From Halomonas jincaotanensis (lineage in GTDB: Bacteria; Pseudomonadota; Gammaproteobacteria; Pseudomonadales; Halomonadaceae): 64,000 bases of DNA. The stretch lies in the NCBI RefSeq assembly GCF_018448785.1, contig NZ_JAHCLU010000001.1, positions 62,001 to 126,000 of the forward strand, written 5' to 3'. Position 1 is the first letter of the stretch, and every line of letters begins with the position of its first letter. Below are positions 9,151 to 20,669 of the stretch, one piece after another. Made by a program: the position numbers and the translations under genes. Under the pieces are notes generated by a model, which saw only the letters and a program-made list of their open reading frames with translations, was not told the origin of the DNA and did not search any database.

Positions 9151-9917
9151 TGAAAAAGCAACTGTTTGCACTGCTATTCGCGCTGCTGCCGGTCGTCGCC
9201 ATGGGAGCGCCCGCTGCCGGTGTACCTTTCTCCATGGAACCGGACCTGCAGGATAAGGCGTCGTTGCAGAATGGCATGAAACTTTATGTCAATTACTGCA
9301 TGGGGTGTCACTCGCTGGAACACCAGCGCTTCTCGCGGGCCGCTGAGGATCTCAATATTCCCCAAGAGCTGGTGGAAGAAAATCTAATATTCTCCTCGGA
9401 TCTGGCCTTCAACGATCAGATGCATATCGCGATGGGCAACGACGACGCGGCCAACTGGTTTGGTGCCGCGCCACCGGATCTTTCCCTAGTGAGTCGCCTG
9501 CGGGGCAACGACTGGATTTACTCTTATCTGCTGACCTTCTACAGGGATCCGGATACTGGGACCGGCGTGAACAACGTGGTATTCGACCTGGTGTCGATGC
9601 CCAACGTTCTCGAGCCGCTTCAGGGTGTACAGGAGATGGTGTGTGCCGAGACGGACCGTCCCGTGGAGGGTGCCGAGCTTGATCCGCTCTCCGGCAAGTA
9701 CCAATCCTGTGAAACTCTGCAGGTGACGCAGCCCGGACAGATGGAGCCAGAAGAATTTGAGGAAGCCGTCTATGACCTGACCAACTTCCTGGCCTATGTG
9801 GGCGAGCCTTCCAAGCTTCAGGCACAGGCTCTTGCACCTAAAGTATTGATATTCATATTTATTTTTGGTGTCATTGCCTATCTGCTCAAGCGCGAGTACT
9901 GGCGCGACATTCACTGA
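9150..9917 (+). CDS. petC: Cytochrome c1 subunit of cytochrome bc1 (PetC)
   Basis: Heme c subunit that accepts electrons from the Rieske protein and hands them to soluble or membrane cytochrome c. The 255-residue product has an N-terminal Sec signal peptide (MKKQLFALLFALLPVVAMGAPA), the heme attachment motif C50-M-G-C53-H54 and a C-terminal membrane anchor (about residues 229-247) ending in KREYWRDIH. Start ATG 9150 shares one base with the petB stop; an upstream in-frame start at 9057 lies inside petB and would lose the signal peptide. The operon is closed by a strong terminator. Confidence 0.97.
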   Translation: MKKQLFALLFALLPVVAMGAPAAGVPFSMEPDLQDKASLQNGMKLYVNYCMGCHSLEHQRFSRAAEDLNIPQELVEENLIFSSDLAFNDQMHIAMGNDDAANWFGAAPPDLSLVSRLRGNDWIYSYLLTFYRDPDTGTGVNNVVFDLVSMPNVLEPLQGVQEMVCAETDRPVEGAELDPLSGKYQSCETLQVTQPGQMEPEEFEEAVYDLTNFLAYVGEPSKLQAQALAPKVLIFIFIFGVIAYLLKREYWRDIH

Positions 9918-9940
9918 TTCGTAATTAGCGATGATGCTTG

Positions 9941-9973
9941 AGGCGCGTGGCCATGCAGGCCATGCGCCTTTTT
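9941..9973 (+). terminator. Rho-independent terminator of petABC
   Basis: Twelve-base-pair stem AGGCGCGTGGCC (9941-9952) / GGCCATGCGCCT (9958-9969) with one G-T pair, 5-base loop ATGCA, followed by TTTT (the stem's last T included). Confidence 0.92.
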
Positions 9974-10009
9974 ATGATACAACCTGGACCCGCATGGTCG
10001 GGCGGTCAT

Positions 10010-10028
10010 GCCCCCTCACTCAGGGGGC
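10010..10028 (+). other. Perfect 7-bp hairpin in the sspA upstream region
   Basis: GCCCCCT (10010-10016) / AGGGGGC (10022-10028) with loop CACTC, 44 bases before the sspA ATG. No T-run follows, so it is not a classical terminator. It may be part of the sspA control region or leader; function unknown. Confidence 0.5.
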
Positions 10029-10072
10029 TACCGTGTTACTATTGCTGTTCGAACTGATGTGAGGATTGTTTC

Positions 10073-10699
10073 ATGGGTGTAGTGGCCAAGCGGTCGTCGA
10101 TGATTTTCTACTCTGGAGGGAGTGATCACTTTAGTCACCGTGTGCGCATCGTGCTCGCCGAGAAAGGCGTAGCAGTGGATATTGTCGAGGTGAGCAGTGA
10201 GCATCCCCCCGAAGAACTCGCCGACCTCAATCCCTACAACAGCGTGCCGACGCTTCTTGATCGTGATCTTGTGCTCTATGAATCCAAGGTCATGATGGAG
10301 TACCTCGATGAGCGCTTCCCGCATCCGCCGTTATTGCCGGTCTACCCCGTGGCGCGTGCCCAGAGCCGATTATGGATGCATCGCATCGAACGTGAGTGGT
10401 GCCCGTTGGTCGAGCAGATTCTCGACGGTGGCAAGAAGGAAACCGAGAAAGCCCGCAAGGAACTTCGTGAAAGCCTGGTAGGGATCTCGCCGATCTTCGA
10501 GGATATGCCTTACTTCATGAGCGAGGAGTTTACCTTGGTCGATTGCTGCCTGGCGCCCATCCTCTGGCGTTTGCCAGTGCTGGGGATTGAACTCCCCGAC
10601 AAGCAAGTGAAGCCTTTGATCGGCTACATGGAGCGGGTTTTCGAGCGCGAGGGGTTCAAGGCCGCGTTGAGCGAAAGTGAGCGCGAGATGCGCCAGTGA
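10073..10699 (+). CDS. sspA: Stringent starvation protein A (SspA)
   Basis: Glutathione-S-transferase-fold protein that binds RNA polymerase and alters transcription during starvation and acid stress in E. coli, without GST activity. The 208-residue protein shows the thioredoxin-like N-terminal half ([23 protein letters not shown], with [16 protein letters not shown]) and an all-helical C-terminal half with the conserved surface segment [30 protein letters not shown] site precedes ATG 10073 with acceptable spacing. sspB follows 65 bases after its stop, the standard pairing, and the petABC terminator separates it from the genes before. Confidence 0.95.
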   Translation: MGVVAKRSSMIFYSGGSDHFSHRVRIVLAEKGVAVDIVEVSSEHPPEELADLNPYNSVPTLLDRDLVLYESKVMMEYLDERFPHPPLLPVYPVARAQSRLWMHRIEREWCPLVEQILDGGKKETEKARKELRESLVGISPIFEDMPYFMSEEFTLVDCCLAPILWRLPVLGIELPDKQVKPLIGYMERVFEREGFKAALSESEREMRQ

Positions 10700-10764
10700 T
10701 ATCGCGCTTCTGGCCCCGAGCCGGACTGGCGGACTTATATATACCCAAGCAGGAGGGCCAACTG

Positions 10765-11250
10765 ATGCAATCGAGTCGCCCCTATCTTGTCAGAGCCCTT
10801 AACCAGTGGCTGCTGGACAATGCGCTAACTCCCTACATCGTAGTGGATGCCGAATATCCAGGCGTTGAAGTGCCTCGTCAGTTCGTACAAAACGGACAGA
10901 TCGTGCTGAATATGGCGCCGACGGCGGTGCGTGACATCTTCATGGAGAACGAGGCGCTCGGCTTCAGTGCACGCTTCGGTGGCCAGCCCATGCGGATCAT
11001 GGTGCCGATGGCAGCGCTGGTGGCTATCTACGCTCGTGAGAATGGTGTCGGGATGGTGTTTGGTCACGAACCGGAATTGCCGATCGCCGACGGGGAAAAG
11101 ACAGCTCCAGCCGACGAGCAGGCGCCGACGCTGAGTAGTGTGGAAATCGATGACAGCGGTGAGGATGGCACAAGCGACAAGGACGGAGGTAAAGCGGATG
11201 AGGATGAGGCGCCCCGCAAGGGAAAACCCTCGCTGCGTGTCATCAAGTGA
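10765..11250 (+). CDS. sspB: ClpXP protease specificity-enhancing factor SspB
   Basis: Adaptor that binds ssrA-tagged proteins and delivers them to ClpXP. The 161-residue product has the SspB fold segment (SSRPYLVRALNQWLLDN..TPYIVVDA..GVEVP), a long acidic linker (about residues 115-150) and ends in KPSLRVIK, which matches the ClpX-binding tail (XB motif, PALRVVK in E. coli). The start is ATG 10765, with AGGAGGG at 10751-10757; the upstream in-frame ATG at 10696 would add unrelated residues. The unusually acidic linker fits a halophile. Confidence 0.95.
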   Translation: MQSSRPYLVRALNQWLLDNALTPYIVVDAEYPGVEVPRQFVQNGQIVLNMAPTAVRDIFMENEALGFSARFGGQPMRIMVPMAALVAIYARENGVGMVFGHEPELPIADGEKTAPADEQAPTLSSVEIDDSGEDGTSDKDGGKADEDEAPRKGKPSLRVIK

Positions 11251-11306
11251 GTCGCTGAGTCGGCGTGATTGCCAGACGACTTGAAGTGCTAGCGGATGCT
11301 AAAGAC

Positions 11307-11345
11307 TACGCAAGACGGCAGACCACTGTTCTGCCGTCTTGCGTA
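11307..11345. terminator. Perfect 16-bp hairpin between convergent sspB and dolP
   Basis: Left arm 11307-11322 (TACGCAAGACGGCAGA), loop CCACTGT, right arm 11330-11345, with no mismatch. It lies between two converging genes, as expected of a bidirectional terminator, but neither side has a T-run. It could instead block 3' exonucleases. Confidence 0.55.
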
Positions 11346-11400
11346 AGCGGCGATCGGATGATGGCCTGCTGGTCCGCTACGAAAGGAGGCGAGGGGGCCG

Positions 11401-12968
<1,568 letters not shown>

Positions 12969-12985
<17 letters not shown>

Positions 12986-14780
12986 CGCGCTGATCGCTCT
13001 CGGCATCGTCTGTCGACCGATCGAAAAGTCCGGGAATCAGGATGGGTTGCGGCACGCCATTGACGAATCGCGCCCAGGGCAGCTGGCGCAGGATGCGGCC
13101 GTCCTCACCGGGACGCAGCGTCCCGGTGGCGCCGAACACCTCGCTGTCAGGTAACGCCTGCAACTGGGGCAGGCGTCGGGCCAGTTCGTAAGCATCCACC
13201 CCCATGGCCAGCAGTCGGAACATCGCCGGGTCGGATTCCTCTCGCAGCTCACGGTAGCTGGCGAAGAAGGGCAGGGCCTCTTCGCCGCCGACGGCGGCAT
13301 CGGGAATCTGCCAGGGAATATCGATAAACCGAACATCATCCAGATCTTGGTCCAGACGCGGTTGCAGGCGTCCTTCGTAAAGATGGGAGGTGGCATAGAC
13401 CGGCAGTTCACTCGCGTAGAAATAGTCCAGGGTCGGTGGCACCTGACGAGCAAACTCGGGGAGCGCCAACAGGAACAGCATATCGACGTTGCCCAGCCTG
13501 GCGCGCTCGTTGCTCACATTGAGTGCGGGTTTCACGGCATTGGCCACCGAGCCTTGAGGATCATAGCGAACCGCCTTGGTCACCTCGCCGCCGCGGTCGC
13601 GCCATTCCTCCCAGTAGGCTTCGCCCACCCGGCCACCCCAGTCATTATCAGGCACCAACAGCACAGCACTACGATGACCATCCTGCCAGGCACGCCGTGC
13701 AGTCTGGCGGGCTTCGTCCTCGGCGGACAAGCCATACTGGAACAGGTTGTCGGTCTGGTTGCGCTCGGACGTTCCGTAATTCAAGGCGAGGGTGGGCAGC
13801 GGAACCTCGTCGCGACGCTCCAGTTCGCTGACGAGCTGCTTCTCTAACGGCCCGACAACAACCTGGGCGCCGCGATTCTCTGCCTCGCGGTAAAGGGCCT
13901 CGAGATCGCCATGGCTCGAATCGATGAAGGTTAATCGTGCGCTGTTGCCTTGGTTGGCTTCGTTAAGGTGGTGGGTGCGCATGCCCTCGCGAATTGCCGC
14001 GGCAACTTCGGAAAGCGGGCCGGATTCCGGGAGGAAAACGGCAATGTGGCTGACCTCCTGGCCGCGTAACTCACGGAGCGCCAAGAGCTCAGCAGGCAGG
14101 CGCCGCGCCGCAGGGTGGTTGACCTGACGATCACGCCAGTCATCCAGCCGATCGAACAGCCGTTGAATGTCACCGCCGCTGGTGCGAAACAGCTCGACCA
14201 GATCGAGCCATCCCTGAGTGAGTGAATTTGCTCCTGATTCGAGGGAAGTCAGCTGTCGAGCTTCCAGTTGCGTCAGGGCATCCCAGATCCGATCATTGAG
14301 CGCTTCCTGATCCGTGTCGGCCTGGACGCCAATCAGGGTTTCGGCGGCAGCAAGGGGCTCATCCACCTCGAGAAGCGCCATCCCCAGGCGCTCACGAAGC
14401 TTGACCGACTGATCCGGCGTCGGCTGCAGTGCCTCGATGTCCTGGCCGGCCTGAATGACCGCCCAGGGATCGTCCAGCGCCTCGCCCAATTCCGAGAGCA
14501 ACAATGCCCAGCGCAACCGTTCAGATGCCTCGAGCTGACGGTCATCGATCTCCTTGGCAACGTCGAGTGCCTGGGTGCGGCTGCCTTGGCGTGCTAGGAT
14601 GTTGGCCGCTTCCAGGCGGGTGAGAGCCGCCTGAGCAGGTCCCTGCTCCTCGGCTTGCTGGAGTAATTGCTGTGGGTCGTCGGGGGTTCGACGCTCCATT
14701 ATGCTGGGTTGCAAGCCGCAGCCTGCCAATAATATCGCCATGAGCGCGGCGACCATCAGGCCGCGAATCGAGATGTTCAT
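12969..14780 (-). CDS. lpoA: Penicillin-binding protein activator LpoA (lipoprotein)
   Basis: Outer-membrane lipoprotein that reaches through the periplasm to stimulate PBP1A. The 603-residue protein has a lipoprotein signal with the lipobox L-L-A-G-C (about residues 17-21), an N-terminal helical repeat (TPR-like) domain to about residue 250, and a C-terminal periplasmic-binding-protein-like domain starting near HIAVFLPESGPLSEVAAAIREG. This is the LpoA domain order. The ATG at 14780 follows AAGGAAGG. It heads the minus-strand operon lpoA-yraN-diaA-dolP and is divergent from rsmI, as in E. coli. Confidence 0.94.
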
Positions 14781-14826
14781 GAATCCTTCCTTGTCCCCAT
14801 CGTCGAGAGCACCCCAGGGAGCCGAG

Positions 14827-15684
14827 ATGTCAGATGCGATTGCTGGTGCATTGTACGTGGTCGCTACACCGATTGGGAATCTGGAAGACCTGAGTGCACG
14901 CGCGAAACGAGTACTGGGCGAGGTGGCGCTGATCGCTGCGGAAGATACTCGACACAGTGCACGTTTGTTGCGGCATCTCGGCCTTTCGGTGCCGATGCTT
15001 TCGCTTCATGAGCATAATGAGTCGGCACGGGTTGAGCAGCTTGATATACGGTTGCTTGCTGGCGAGTCGGTCGCCCTGATCAGCGATGCAGGAACTCCAC
15101 TGATCAGTGATCCGGGCTTTGTGCTGGTGCGTGAGTTGCGCGCCAGGGGGCGGCAGATCATTCCGATTCCCGGTCCTTGCGCTCTGGTGGCAGCCCTATC
15201 GGCGGCAGGGTTGCCGACGGATCGGTTTCTTTTTCAAGGATTTCTGCCGGCCAGGAGTTCGGGGCGGCGCGCCCGACTCGAGTTATTGGCCGGCCGCGAG
15301 GAAACCCTGGTGTTCTATGAATCGCCGCACCGGATTCGCGATACCCTGGCCGATCTTGCGGTTACGCTCCAGGAGCGCCAGCTAATACTGGCCCGTGAGC
15401 TCACCAAGACCTTCGAGACTTTTCTCGACGGTACGGCCGCCGGCCTCCTGGCGCGCATGGATGAAGATCCCGATCAGGCGCGAGGCGAGTTCGTGATCAT
15501 GGTGGCTGGTTCGGCACCGCGAGGCGGTGAGGCGTCTGCCTCCTTTGAGGCGGATGCGCTGCTGACGGCGCTGCTCGAGGAGGGCGTGGGTGTGAAGCAG
15601 GCTGCCTCCGTGACATCACGAGTGCTGGGCGGTTCGAAGAAAGAGTGGTATGCCAGGACCCAGACTCTCAAGGACGGGGATTGA
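14827..15684 (+). CDS. rsmI: 16S rRNA 2'-O-methyltransferase RsmI
   Basis: SAM-dependent methyltransferase that 2'-O-methylates C1402 of 16S rRNA in the decoding centre. The 285-residue protein has the tetrapyrrole-methylase fold signatures: LYVVATPIGNLEDLSARA at the start, AAEDTRHSARLL, SLHEHNE, and ALISDAGTPLISDPG (about residues 82-96). The start at ATG 14827 follows AGGGA with six-base spacing. The frame is open upstream, but that part overlaps the divergent lpoA start. The rnpB -35 box overlaps this gene's stop codon. Confidence 0.96.
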   Translation: MSDAIAGALYVVATPIGNLEDLSARAKRVLGEVALIAAEDTRHSARLLRHLGLSVPMLSLHEHNESARVEQLDIRLLAGESVALISDAGTPLISDPGFVLVRELRARGRQIIPIPGPCALVAALSAAGLPTDRFLFQGFLPARSSGRRARLELLAGREETLVFYESPHRIRDTLADLAVTLQERQLILARELTKTFETFLDGTAAGLLARMDEDPDQARGEFVIMVAGSAPRGGEASASFEADALLTALLEEGVGVKQAASVTSRVLGGSKKEWYARTQTLKDGD

Positions 15685-15709
15685 GGGGTATCGGGGGCGC
15701 TGGTATGCT
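15681..15709 (+). promoter_or_regulatory. rnpB promoter
   Basis: TTGAGG (15681-15686), 17-base spacer, TATGCT (15704-15709). Transcription would start about 15716, which is exactly where the 5' strand of RNase P helix P1 begins. The -35 overlaps the rsmI stop codon. Confidence 0.75.
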
Positions 15710-15715
15710 TGCCGC

Positions 15716-16085
<370 letters not shown>

Positions 16086-16130
16086 CATTTACTTTATCTG
16101 TCCCCCTCCATCCCTTCGAACGAGAAGTGC

Positions 16131-17087
16131 ATGACGTCATCCGCCTCTGAACACGCCGCCAGCGGCTTCCGCCATGCCAGCGTGCTGCTCGACGGGGCCG
16201 TCGATGCCTTGGTTCATGATCCGCAAGGCCATTATCTGGATGGGACTTTCGGGCGTGGGGGGCATTCCCGCGCGATTCTCGAGCGCCTGGCTCCCGAAGG
16301 ACGATTGCTGGCCATCGACCGCGATCCTCAGGCAGTCGCCGCCGCCGCAAGCATCGAGGATACGCGCTTCAGTATCGAGCGTGGCGAGTTTGCCCATCTC
16401 GGTGGTATCGCTACGGCTCGGGGTCTGCATGGTCGCCTCGACGGCATTCTGCTCGACGTAGGGGTGTCTTCGCCTCAACTCGACGATCCCGAGAGGGGAT
16501 TCAGCTTCCTGCGCGACGGGCCGCTGGACATGCGCATGGATCCTTCCTGCGGCGAGAGTGCCGCCGAGTTTCTCACCCGCGCCGATGAGGCCGAGATCGT
16601 CAGGGTGTTCAAACAGTATGGAGAAGAGCGCTACGCCCGTCGCCTCGTCAGGGCCATCGTCTCCCGGCGGGTCGACCAGCCCTTCGAGCGCACCGCGGAT
16701 CTAGCCGAGGTGATCAAGACGGCACATCCTGCTTGGGAAAAGGGGAAGCATCCGGCTACCCGGGTCTTCCAGGCGCTGCGAATTCAGGTCAATGGCGAGC
16801 TTGAGCAGCTCGACGCGGCATTGGACGAGTCGCTCGAAGCATTGGCACCGGGGGGGCATCTGGTGGTGATCAGCTTTCATTCGCTGGAAGACCGTCGTGT
16901 CAAGCGTTTCATCCGTCGGCATGTGCGGGGCGATACCGACCTGCCACGGGGGGTGCCGGTCCGCGATGACCAACTGGCGCGGCGCCTCGACGCGGTGGGC
17001 AAGGCGCGACGTGCTAGCGCGACGGAACTTGCGGCCAATCCACGCGCGCGCAGTGCCGTAATGCGCGTGGCGCGTAAACGCAGCTGA
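16131..17087 (+). CDS. rsmH: 16S rRNA N4-methyltransferase RsmH (MraW)
   Basis: Methylates N4 of C1402 in 16S rRNA; with RsmI (encoded 1.3 kb upstream) it makes the doubly modified m4Cm1402. The 318-residue protein has the SAM-binding start [14 protein letters not shown] (about residues 36-49), [20 protein letters not shown] and the C-terminal [13 protein letters not shown] motif. Start ATG 16131 gives the family N-terminus; the upstream frame to 16017 lies inside rnpB. It is the first gene of the division and cell wall cluster here. mraZ, the usual first gene, is absent from the 45 bases between rnpB and this start. Confidence 0.97.
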   Translation: MTSSASEHAASGFRHASVLLDGAVDALVHDPQGHYLDGTFGRGGHSRAILERLAPEGRLLAIDRDPQAVAAAASIEDTRFSIERGEFAHLGGIATARGLHGRLDGILLDVGVSSPQLDDPERGFSFLRDGPLDMRMDPSCGESAAEFLTRADEAEIVRVFKQYGEERYARRLVRAIVSRRVDQPFERTADLAEVIKTAHPAWEKGKHPATRVFQALRIQVNGELEQLDAALDESLEALAPGGHLVVISFHSLEDRRVKRFIRRHVRGDTDLPRGVPVRDDQLARRLDAVGKARRASATELAANPRARSAVMRVARKRS

Positions 17088-17096
17088 GGAGGCGCC

Positions 17097-17423
17097 ATGG
17101 CCAAGGGAACGCTCCCAGGTCCCAATGATGTCGGCTGGCCGTTAGCACGATTTTCTGGCCTGCGGCTGCTGCTCGTCGTGTTGCTTGTGATGGCCTGTCT
17201 GGGGAGCGCCCTGGCGGTGATCACCGCCAGCCATCTCACCCGTGAACAGTATGCGGACCTGCAACGCCTGGAGAGTGAGCATCAACAGTTGCAGACCGAG
17301 TGGGGGCAACTGCTGCTCGAGGACAGTGCCTGGTCTTCACCCGCCCGCGTCGAGGGCCTGGCTGAGGACCGGCTAGAAATGCGCCTGCCCGAGGTAGTGG
17401 ACGTCGAGGTGATTCGTCCGTGA
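17097..17423 (+). CDS. ftsL: Cell division protein FtsL
   Basis: Bitopic division protein that forms a complex with FtsB and FtsQ and activates FtsWI. The 108-residue product has a short cytoplasmic N-terminus, one membrane helix (about residues 19-41, LRLLLVVLLVMACLGSALAV) and a periplasmic leucine-zipper-like coiled coil (about 45-75, REQYADLQRLESEHQQL). AGGAGG precedes ATG 17097. Its TGA overlaps the GTG start of ftsI by three bases (GTGA), indicating coupled translation. Confidence 0.93.
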   Translation: MAKGTLPGPNDVGWPLARFSGLRLLLVVLLVMACLGSALAVITASHLTREQYADLQRLESEHQQLQTEWGQLLLEDSAWSSPARVEGLAEDRLEMRLPEVVDVEVIRP

Positions 17424-19129
17424 GCCTTGATGCCCGAAGCGGTGTAACCCCCCGGCGACCGCCGCCCATGGAGCCGATGGGCGGCGTGAGGTACGGCCTG
17501 CTGCTATTGTTGATTGCGATCGGACTGGGATTGCTCGCCGGACGCGTGGTGACGTTGCATGTCATCGATCGACCCTTCCTGCAGGGTCAAGGCGATGCCC
17601 GCACACTGCGCACCGATACGATTCCTGCCCACCGAGGCATGATCAGTGATCGCCATGGCGAGCCACTGGCCATTTCCACTCCGGTCGTCACGCTGTGGGC
17701 CAACCCCCAGGATCTGCCTGTCGATGATATCCAGCGGCTGATGCTGGCCCGTGGCCTGGGTATGGAACTCGACGCTCTCAACGAGCGTATTGATCGCTAT
17801 GCCGAGCGCGAATTCATGTACCTGCAGCGACGCCTGACACCGAAAGCGGCGAAGCGAGTGCTTGACCTGCGTATTCCAGGCGTTTACTCCCGACAGGAAT
17901 ACAAGCGCTATTACCCCACGGGAGAAGTGTCGGCCCAGCTTCTGGGAGTCACCAATATCGATGATGCCGGCCAGGAAGGCCTGGAGCTCGCTTATCAGTC
18001 CCATTTAGCGGGAACCCCGGGGCAGCGTCGTGTATTGAAGGATCGACGTGGCCGTCTGGTTCGTGATCTTGCTGTATTGCGCGAGGCCCGTCCGGGGGGG
18101 GATCTGACGCTCTCCATCGATCAGCGTCTGCAGTACATGGCGTATCGTGAACTCAAGACGGCTGTCGCCGAGCATCAGGCTGATGGCGGTGTGGTGGTGA
18201 TGATGGACGCGGATACCGGCGAGGTGCTGGCCATGGCCAATCAGCCCTCCTACAATCCCAACAACCGAGCAGGCCTTGACCCTCGGGGGCTTCGAAATCA
18301 GGCGATTGTCGATGTCTTCGAGCCGGGTTCGGTGGTCAAGCCCTTGGCCATGGCGGCGGTGATGGAGAGTGGTGCCTTTGATCGCGATACCGTGGTCGAT
18401 ACCTCACCGGGCTGGATGCGCATCGACCGCTTCACCATTCGCGATATCCGCAATTACGGCAAGCTGGACATGGCCGGCATCCTCGAGAAGTCCTCCAATA
18501 TCGGCATGTCGAAGTTGGTGCTGGAGCTTGACGACCCGCTGGTGCCTGAGAAATACCGTCTCTTGGGATTCGGGGAGAGCCCGGGGACGGGGTTTCCTGG
18601 CGAGGCCAACGGCAGCATGCCGGCCCCGGTACGCTGGTCGAGTAGCCAGTGGGCGGCGCTTTCCTACGGCTACGGACTTTCTGTGTCGGCATTGCAACTG
18701 GCAAGTGCTTTTACGGCACTCGCCAACGATGGGATCCGGTTTGCGCCTTCGCTACTTCGGCTCAACGAGCCGCCGACGGGCATCTCCGTGATCGATCCCG
18801 CCGTGGCTCATGACCTGTTGCGTATCATGGAAGAGTCGGTACAGCCTGGTACGGGGGGGCGGCGAGCAGGGGTTCCTGGCTATCGCGTCGCTGGCAAGAC
18901 CGGAACGGTGCGTAAGAGCTCCTCGACCGGCTACACCGAAGATGCGTATCGCAGCCTGTTCGTTGGCGTCGCCCCCGTCTCGGACCCGAGTATCGTTACC
19001 GTGGTGATGATCGATCATCCCAAGGCGGGCGATTACTATGGTGGTGCCGTCGCCGCCCCCGTGTTCTCGCGGGTGGCCGGTAATGCGTTGCGCCTGCTCG
19101 ATGTGCCGCCTGACGCTCGCGAGGAATGA
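17420..19129 (+). CDS. ftsI: Septal peptidoglycan transpeptidase FtsI (PBP3)
   Basis: Essential class B penicillin-binding protein that cross-links septal peptidoglycan together with FtsW. The 569-residue protein has a short cytoplasmic tail, one membrane helix (about residues 26-46), a pedestal domain and a transpeptidase domain with the three active motifs: S304-V-V-K307, S358-S-N360 and K493-T-G495. It starts with GTG 17420, overlapping the ftsL stop. The following gene murE begins 31 bases after the stop. Confidence 0.97.
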   Translation: MSLDARSGVTPRRPPPMEPMGGVRYGLLLLLIAIGLGLLAGRVVTLHVIDRPFLQGQGDARTLRTDTIPAHRGMISDRHGEPLAISTPVVTLWANPQDLPVDDIQRLMLARGLGMELDALNERIDRYAEREFMYLQRRLTPKAAKRVLDLRIPGVYSRQEYKRYYPTGEVSAQLLGVTNIDDAGQEGLELAYQSHLAGTPGQRRVLKDRRGRLVRDLAVLREARPGGDLTLSIDQRLQYMAYRELKTAVAEHQADGGVVVMMDADTGEVLAMANQPSYNPNNRAGLDPRGLRNQAIVDVFEPGSVVKPLAMAAVMESGAFDRDTVVDTSPGWMRIDRFTIRDIRNYGKLDMAGILEKSSNIGMSKLVLELDDPLVPEKYRLLGFGESPGTGFPGEANGSMPAPVRWSSSQWAALSYGYGLSVSALQLASAFTALANDGIRFAPSLLRLNEPPTGISVIDPAVAHDLLRIMEESVQPGTGGRRAGVPGYRVAGKTGTVRKSSSTGYTEDAYRSLFVGVAPVSDPSIVTVVMIDHPKAGDYYGGAVAAPVFSRVAGNALRLLDVPPDAREE

Positions 19130-19160
19130 GTATGAACGCCAGTCAAACCGAGGTGACGGA

Positions 19161-20669
19161 ATGCAGGTAGCCGACTCTCGGCTCGAAGCCAGTCTGCTCA
19201 AACATTGGCCTCGCAGTCGACGGGCGCTGGCGGCGTTGTCGCTGCCGGCCGCGTGCCGGCTGGAAGTCGACAGTCGGCGGTTGTCCCCTGGTGATGTGTT
19301 CGTGGCGGTACCCGGCGTCGCGGCCGATGGCCGCCATTTCATCGATGAGGCGCTGGCCGCCGGCGCCTCGCTGGTGCTGGCTCACCAGGAGGGTCACCAT
19401 CACCACGATGACCCACGGGTGCTGTGGTTGTCAGGCCTCAAGGAAACGCTGGGGACGCTGGGACGCGAATGCTTCGCCGTGCCTGATGACCTGGAAGTGA
19501 TCGGCGTCACCGGCACCAATGGCAAGAGTTCGGTGACCCACTATCTGGCGGCGTTAAGCGAAGCGCTTGGCGTGTCGACCGGCTTGATCGGCACCCTGGG
19601 GCAGGGACGGATCAGCAGGTTGCTCGATACCGGCCTGACCACGCCAGGGGCGCTGTCGCTACAGGCGGCTTTGGGTGACTTGGCCGCGGCGAAAGTGACG
19701 CGGGTCGCGATGGAGGTCTCGTCACATGCGCTCGAACAGGGACGGCTCGATGGCTGTCGGATCAGCGCCGCCGTGTTCACCAACCTGACGCGCGACCATC
19801 TGGATTACCACGGCAGCATGGCGGGTTACGCCGCGGCCAAGGCCCGCCTGTTCCGGCGTACTGAGATCGAGCTTGCCGTGGTCAATAGTGACGACCCCCT
19901 GGCGAGGCTGATGCTGGCCGGCCTGGTGCCTGGCGTCAGGGTGCTGGCGGTCGGCGAACAAGAAGCAACGACGCTGCGCGTGGTCGACTGGGTGCCTCAT
20001 GCACAGGGTCAGCGCGCCCTGATCGCCACCCCAGAGGGCGAGCGGGTGATCGACCTTGGCCTGATGGGTCGCTTCACGCTCGACAATGTGCTGCTGGCGA
20101 TCGCTGTCCTCTACGGGCTCGGTCATTCGCTCGAGGTGCTCTTCACCGCCGCGTCCGACCTCGCGCCCGTGCCCGGTCGTATGGAGGCGCTGGGAACGCC
20201 TGGGAGCCCGACGGTGGTCATCGACTACGCGCACACGCCGGATGCGCTGGACAACGCCTTGACGGCGCTGCGCGCGCATTTGCCGGGCGAGGGGCGGCTG
20301 TGGTGCGTGTTCGGCTGTGGCGGCGATCGCGATACCGGCAAGCGAGCCTGGATGGCTGCCGCTGCCGAGCGCCAGGCGGATGTCATCGTGGTGACCGACG
20401 ATAATCCGCGCAGCGAAGACCCGGCGAGCATCCGCGAGCAGATCCTCGCGGGGCTCTCCCGTGGAGCACGCGAAATTGCTTGGTACATGGACGATCGCGG
20501 CAGGGCAATTGACCGCGTGCTGACCGAGGCCTCAGACGACGATGTCGTGCTCATCGCCGGCAAGGGCCATGAGACCTATCAGGAGATCGCCGGGGTGCGT
20601 CACGACTTCTCGGATCGTGTCGAGGCCGAAAAAGCCCTGTCGGCACGCATCGGGAGGCCGGGACGATGA
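19161..20669 (+). CDS. murE: UDP-MurNAc-tripeptide synthetase MurE (meso-DAP type)
   Basis: Cytoplasmic ligase that adds the third amino acid to UDP-MurNAc-L-Ala-D-Glu. The P-loop TGTNGKSS is at about residues 115-122, and D414-N-P-R417 is the motif that selects meso-diaminopimelate rather than lysine, as expected for a Gram-negative. Length 502 residues. Start ATG 19161 is preceded by AGGTGACGGA; the frame is open upstream to 19038 but that lies inside ftsI. The last four bases overlap the start of murF (ATGA). Confidence 0.97.
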   Translation: MQVADSRLEASLLKHWPRSRRALAALSLPAACRLEVDSRRLSPGDVFVAVPGVAADGRHFIDEALAAGASLVLAHQEGHHHHDDPRVLWLSGLKETLGTLGRECFAVPDDLEVIGVTGTNGKSSVTHYLAALSEALGVSTGLIGTLGQGRISRLLDTGLTTPGALSLQAALGDLAAAKVTRVAMEVSSHALEQGRLDGCRISAAVFTNLTRDHLDYHGSMAGYAAAKARLFRRTEIELAVVNSDDPLARLMLAGLVPGVRVLAVGEQEATTLRVVDWVPHAQGQRALIATPEGERVIDLGLMGRFTLDNVLLAIAVLYGLGHSLEVLFTAASDLAPVPGRMEALGTPGSPTVVIDYAHTPDALDNALTALRAHLPGEGRLWCVFGCGGDRDTGKRAWMAAAAERQADVIVVTDDNPRSEDPASIREQILAGLSRGAREIAWYMDDRGRAIDRVLTEASDDDVVLIAGKGHETYQEIAGVRHDFSDRVEAEKALSARIGRPGR

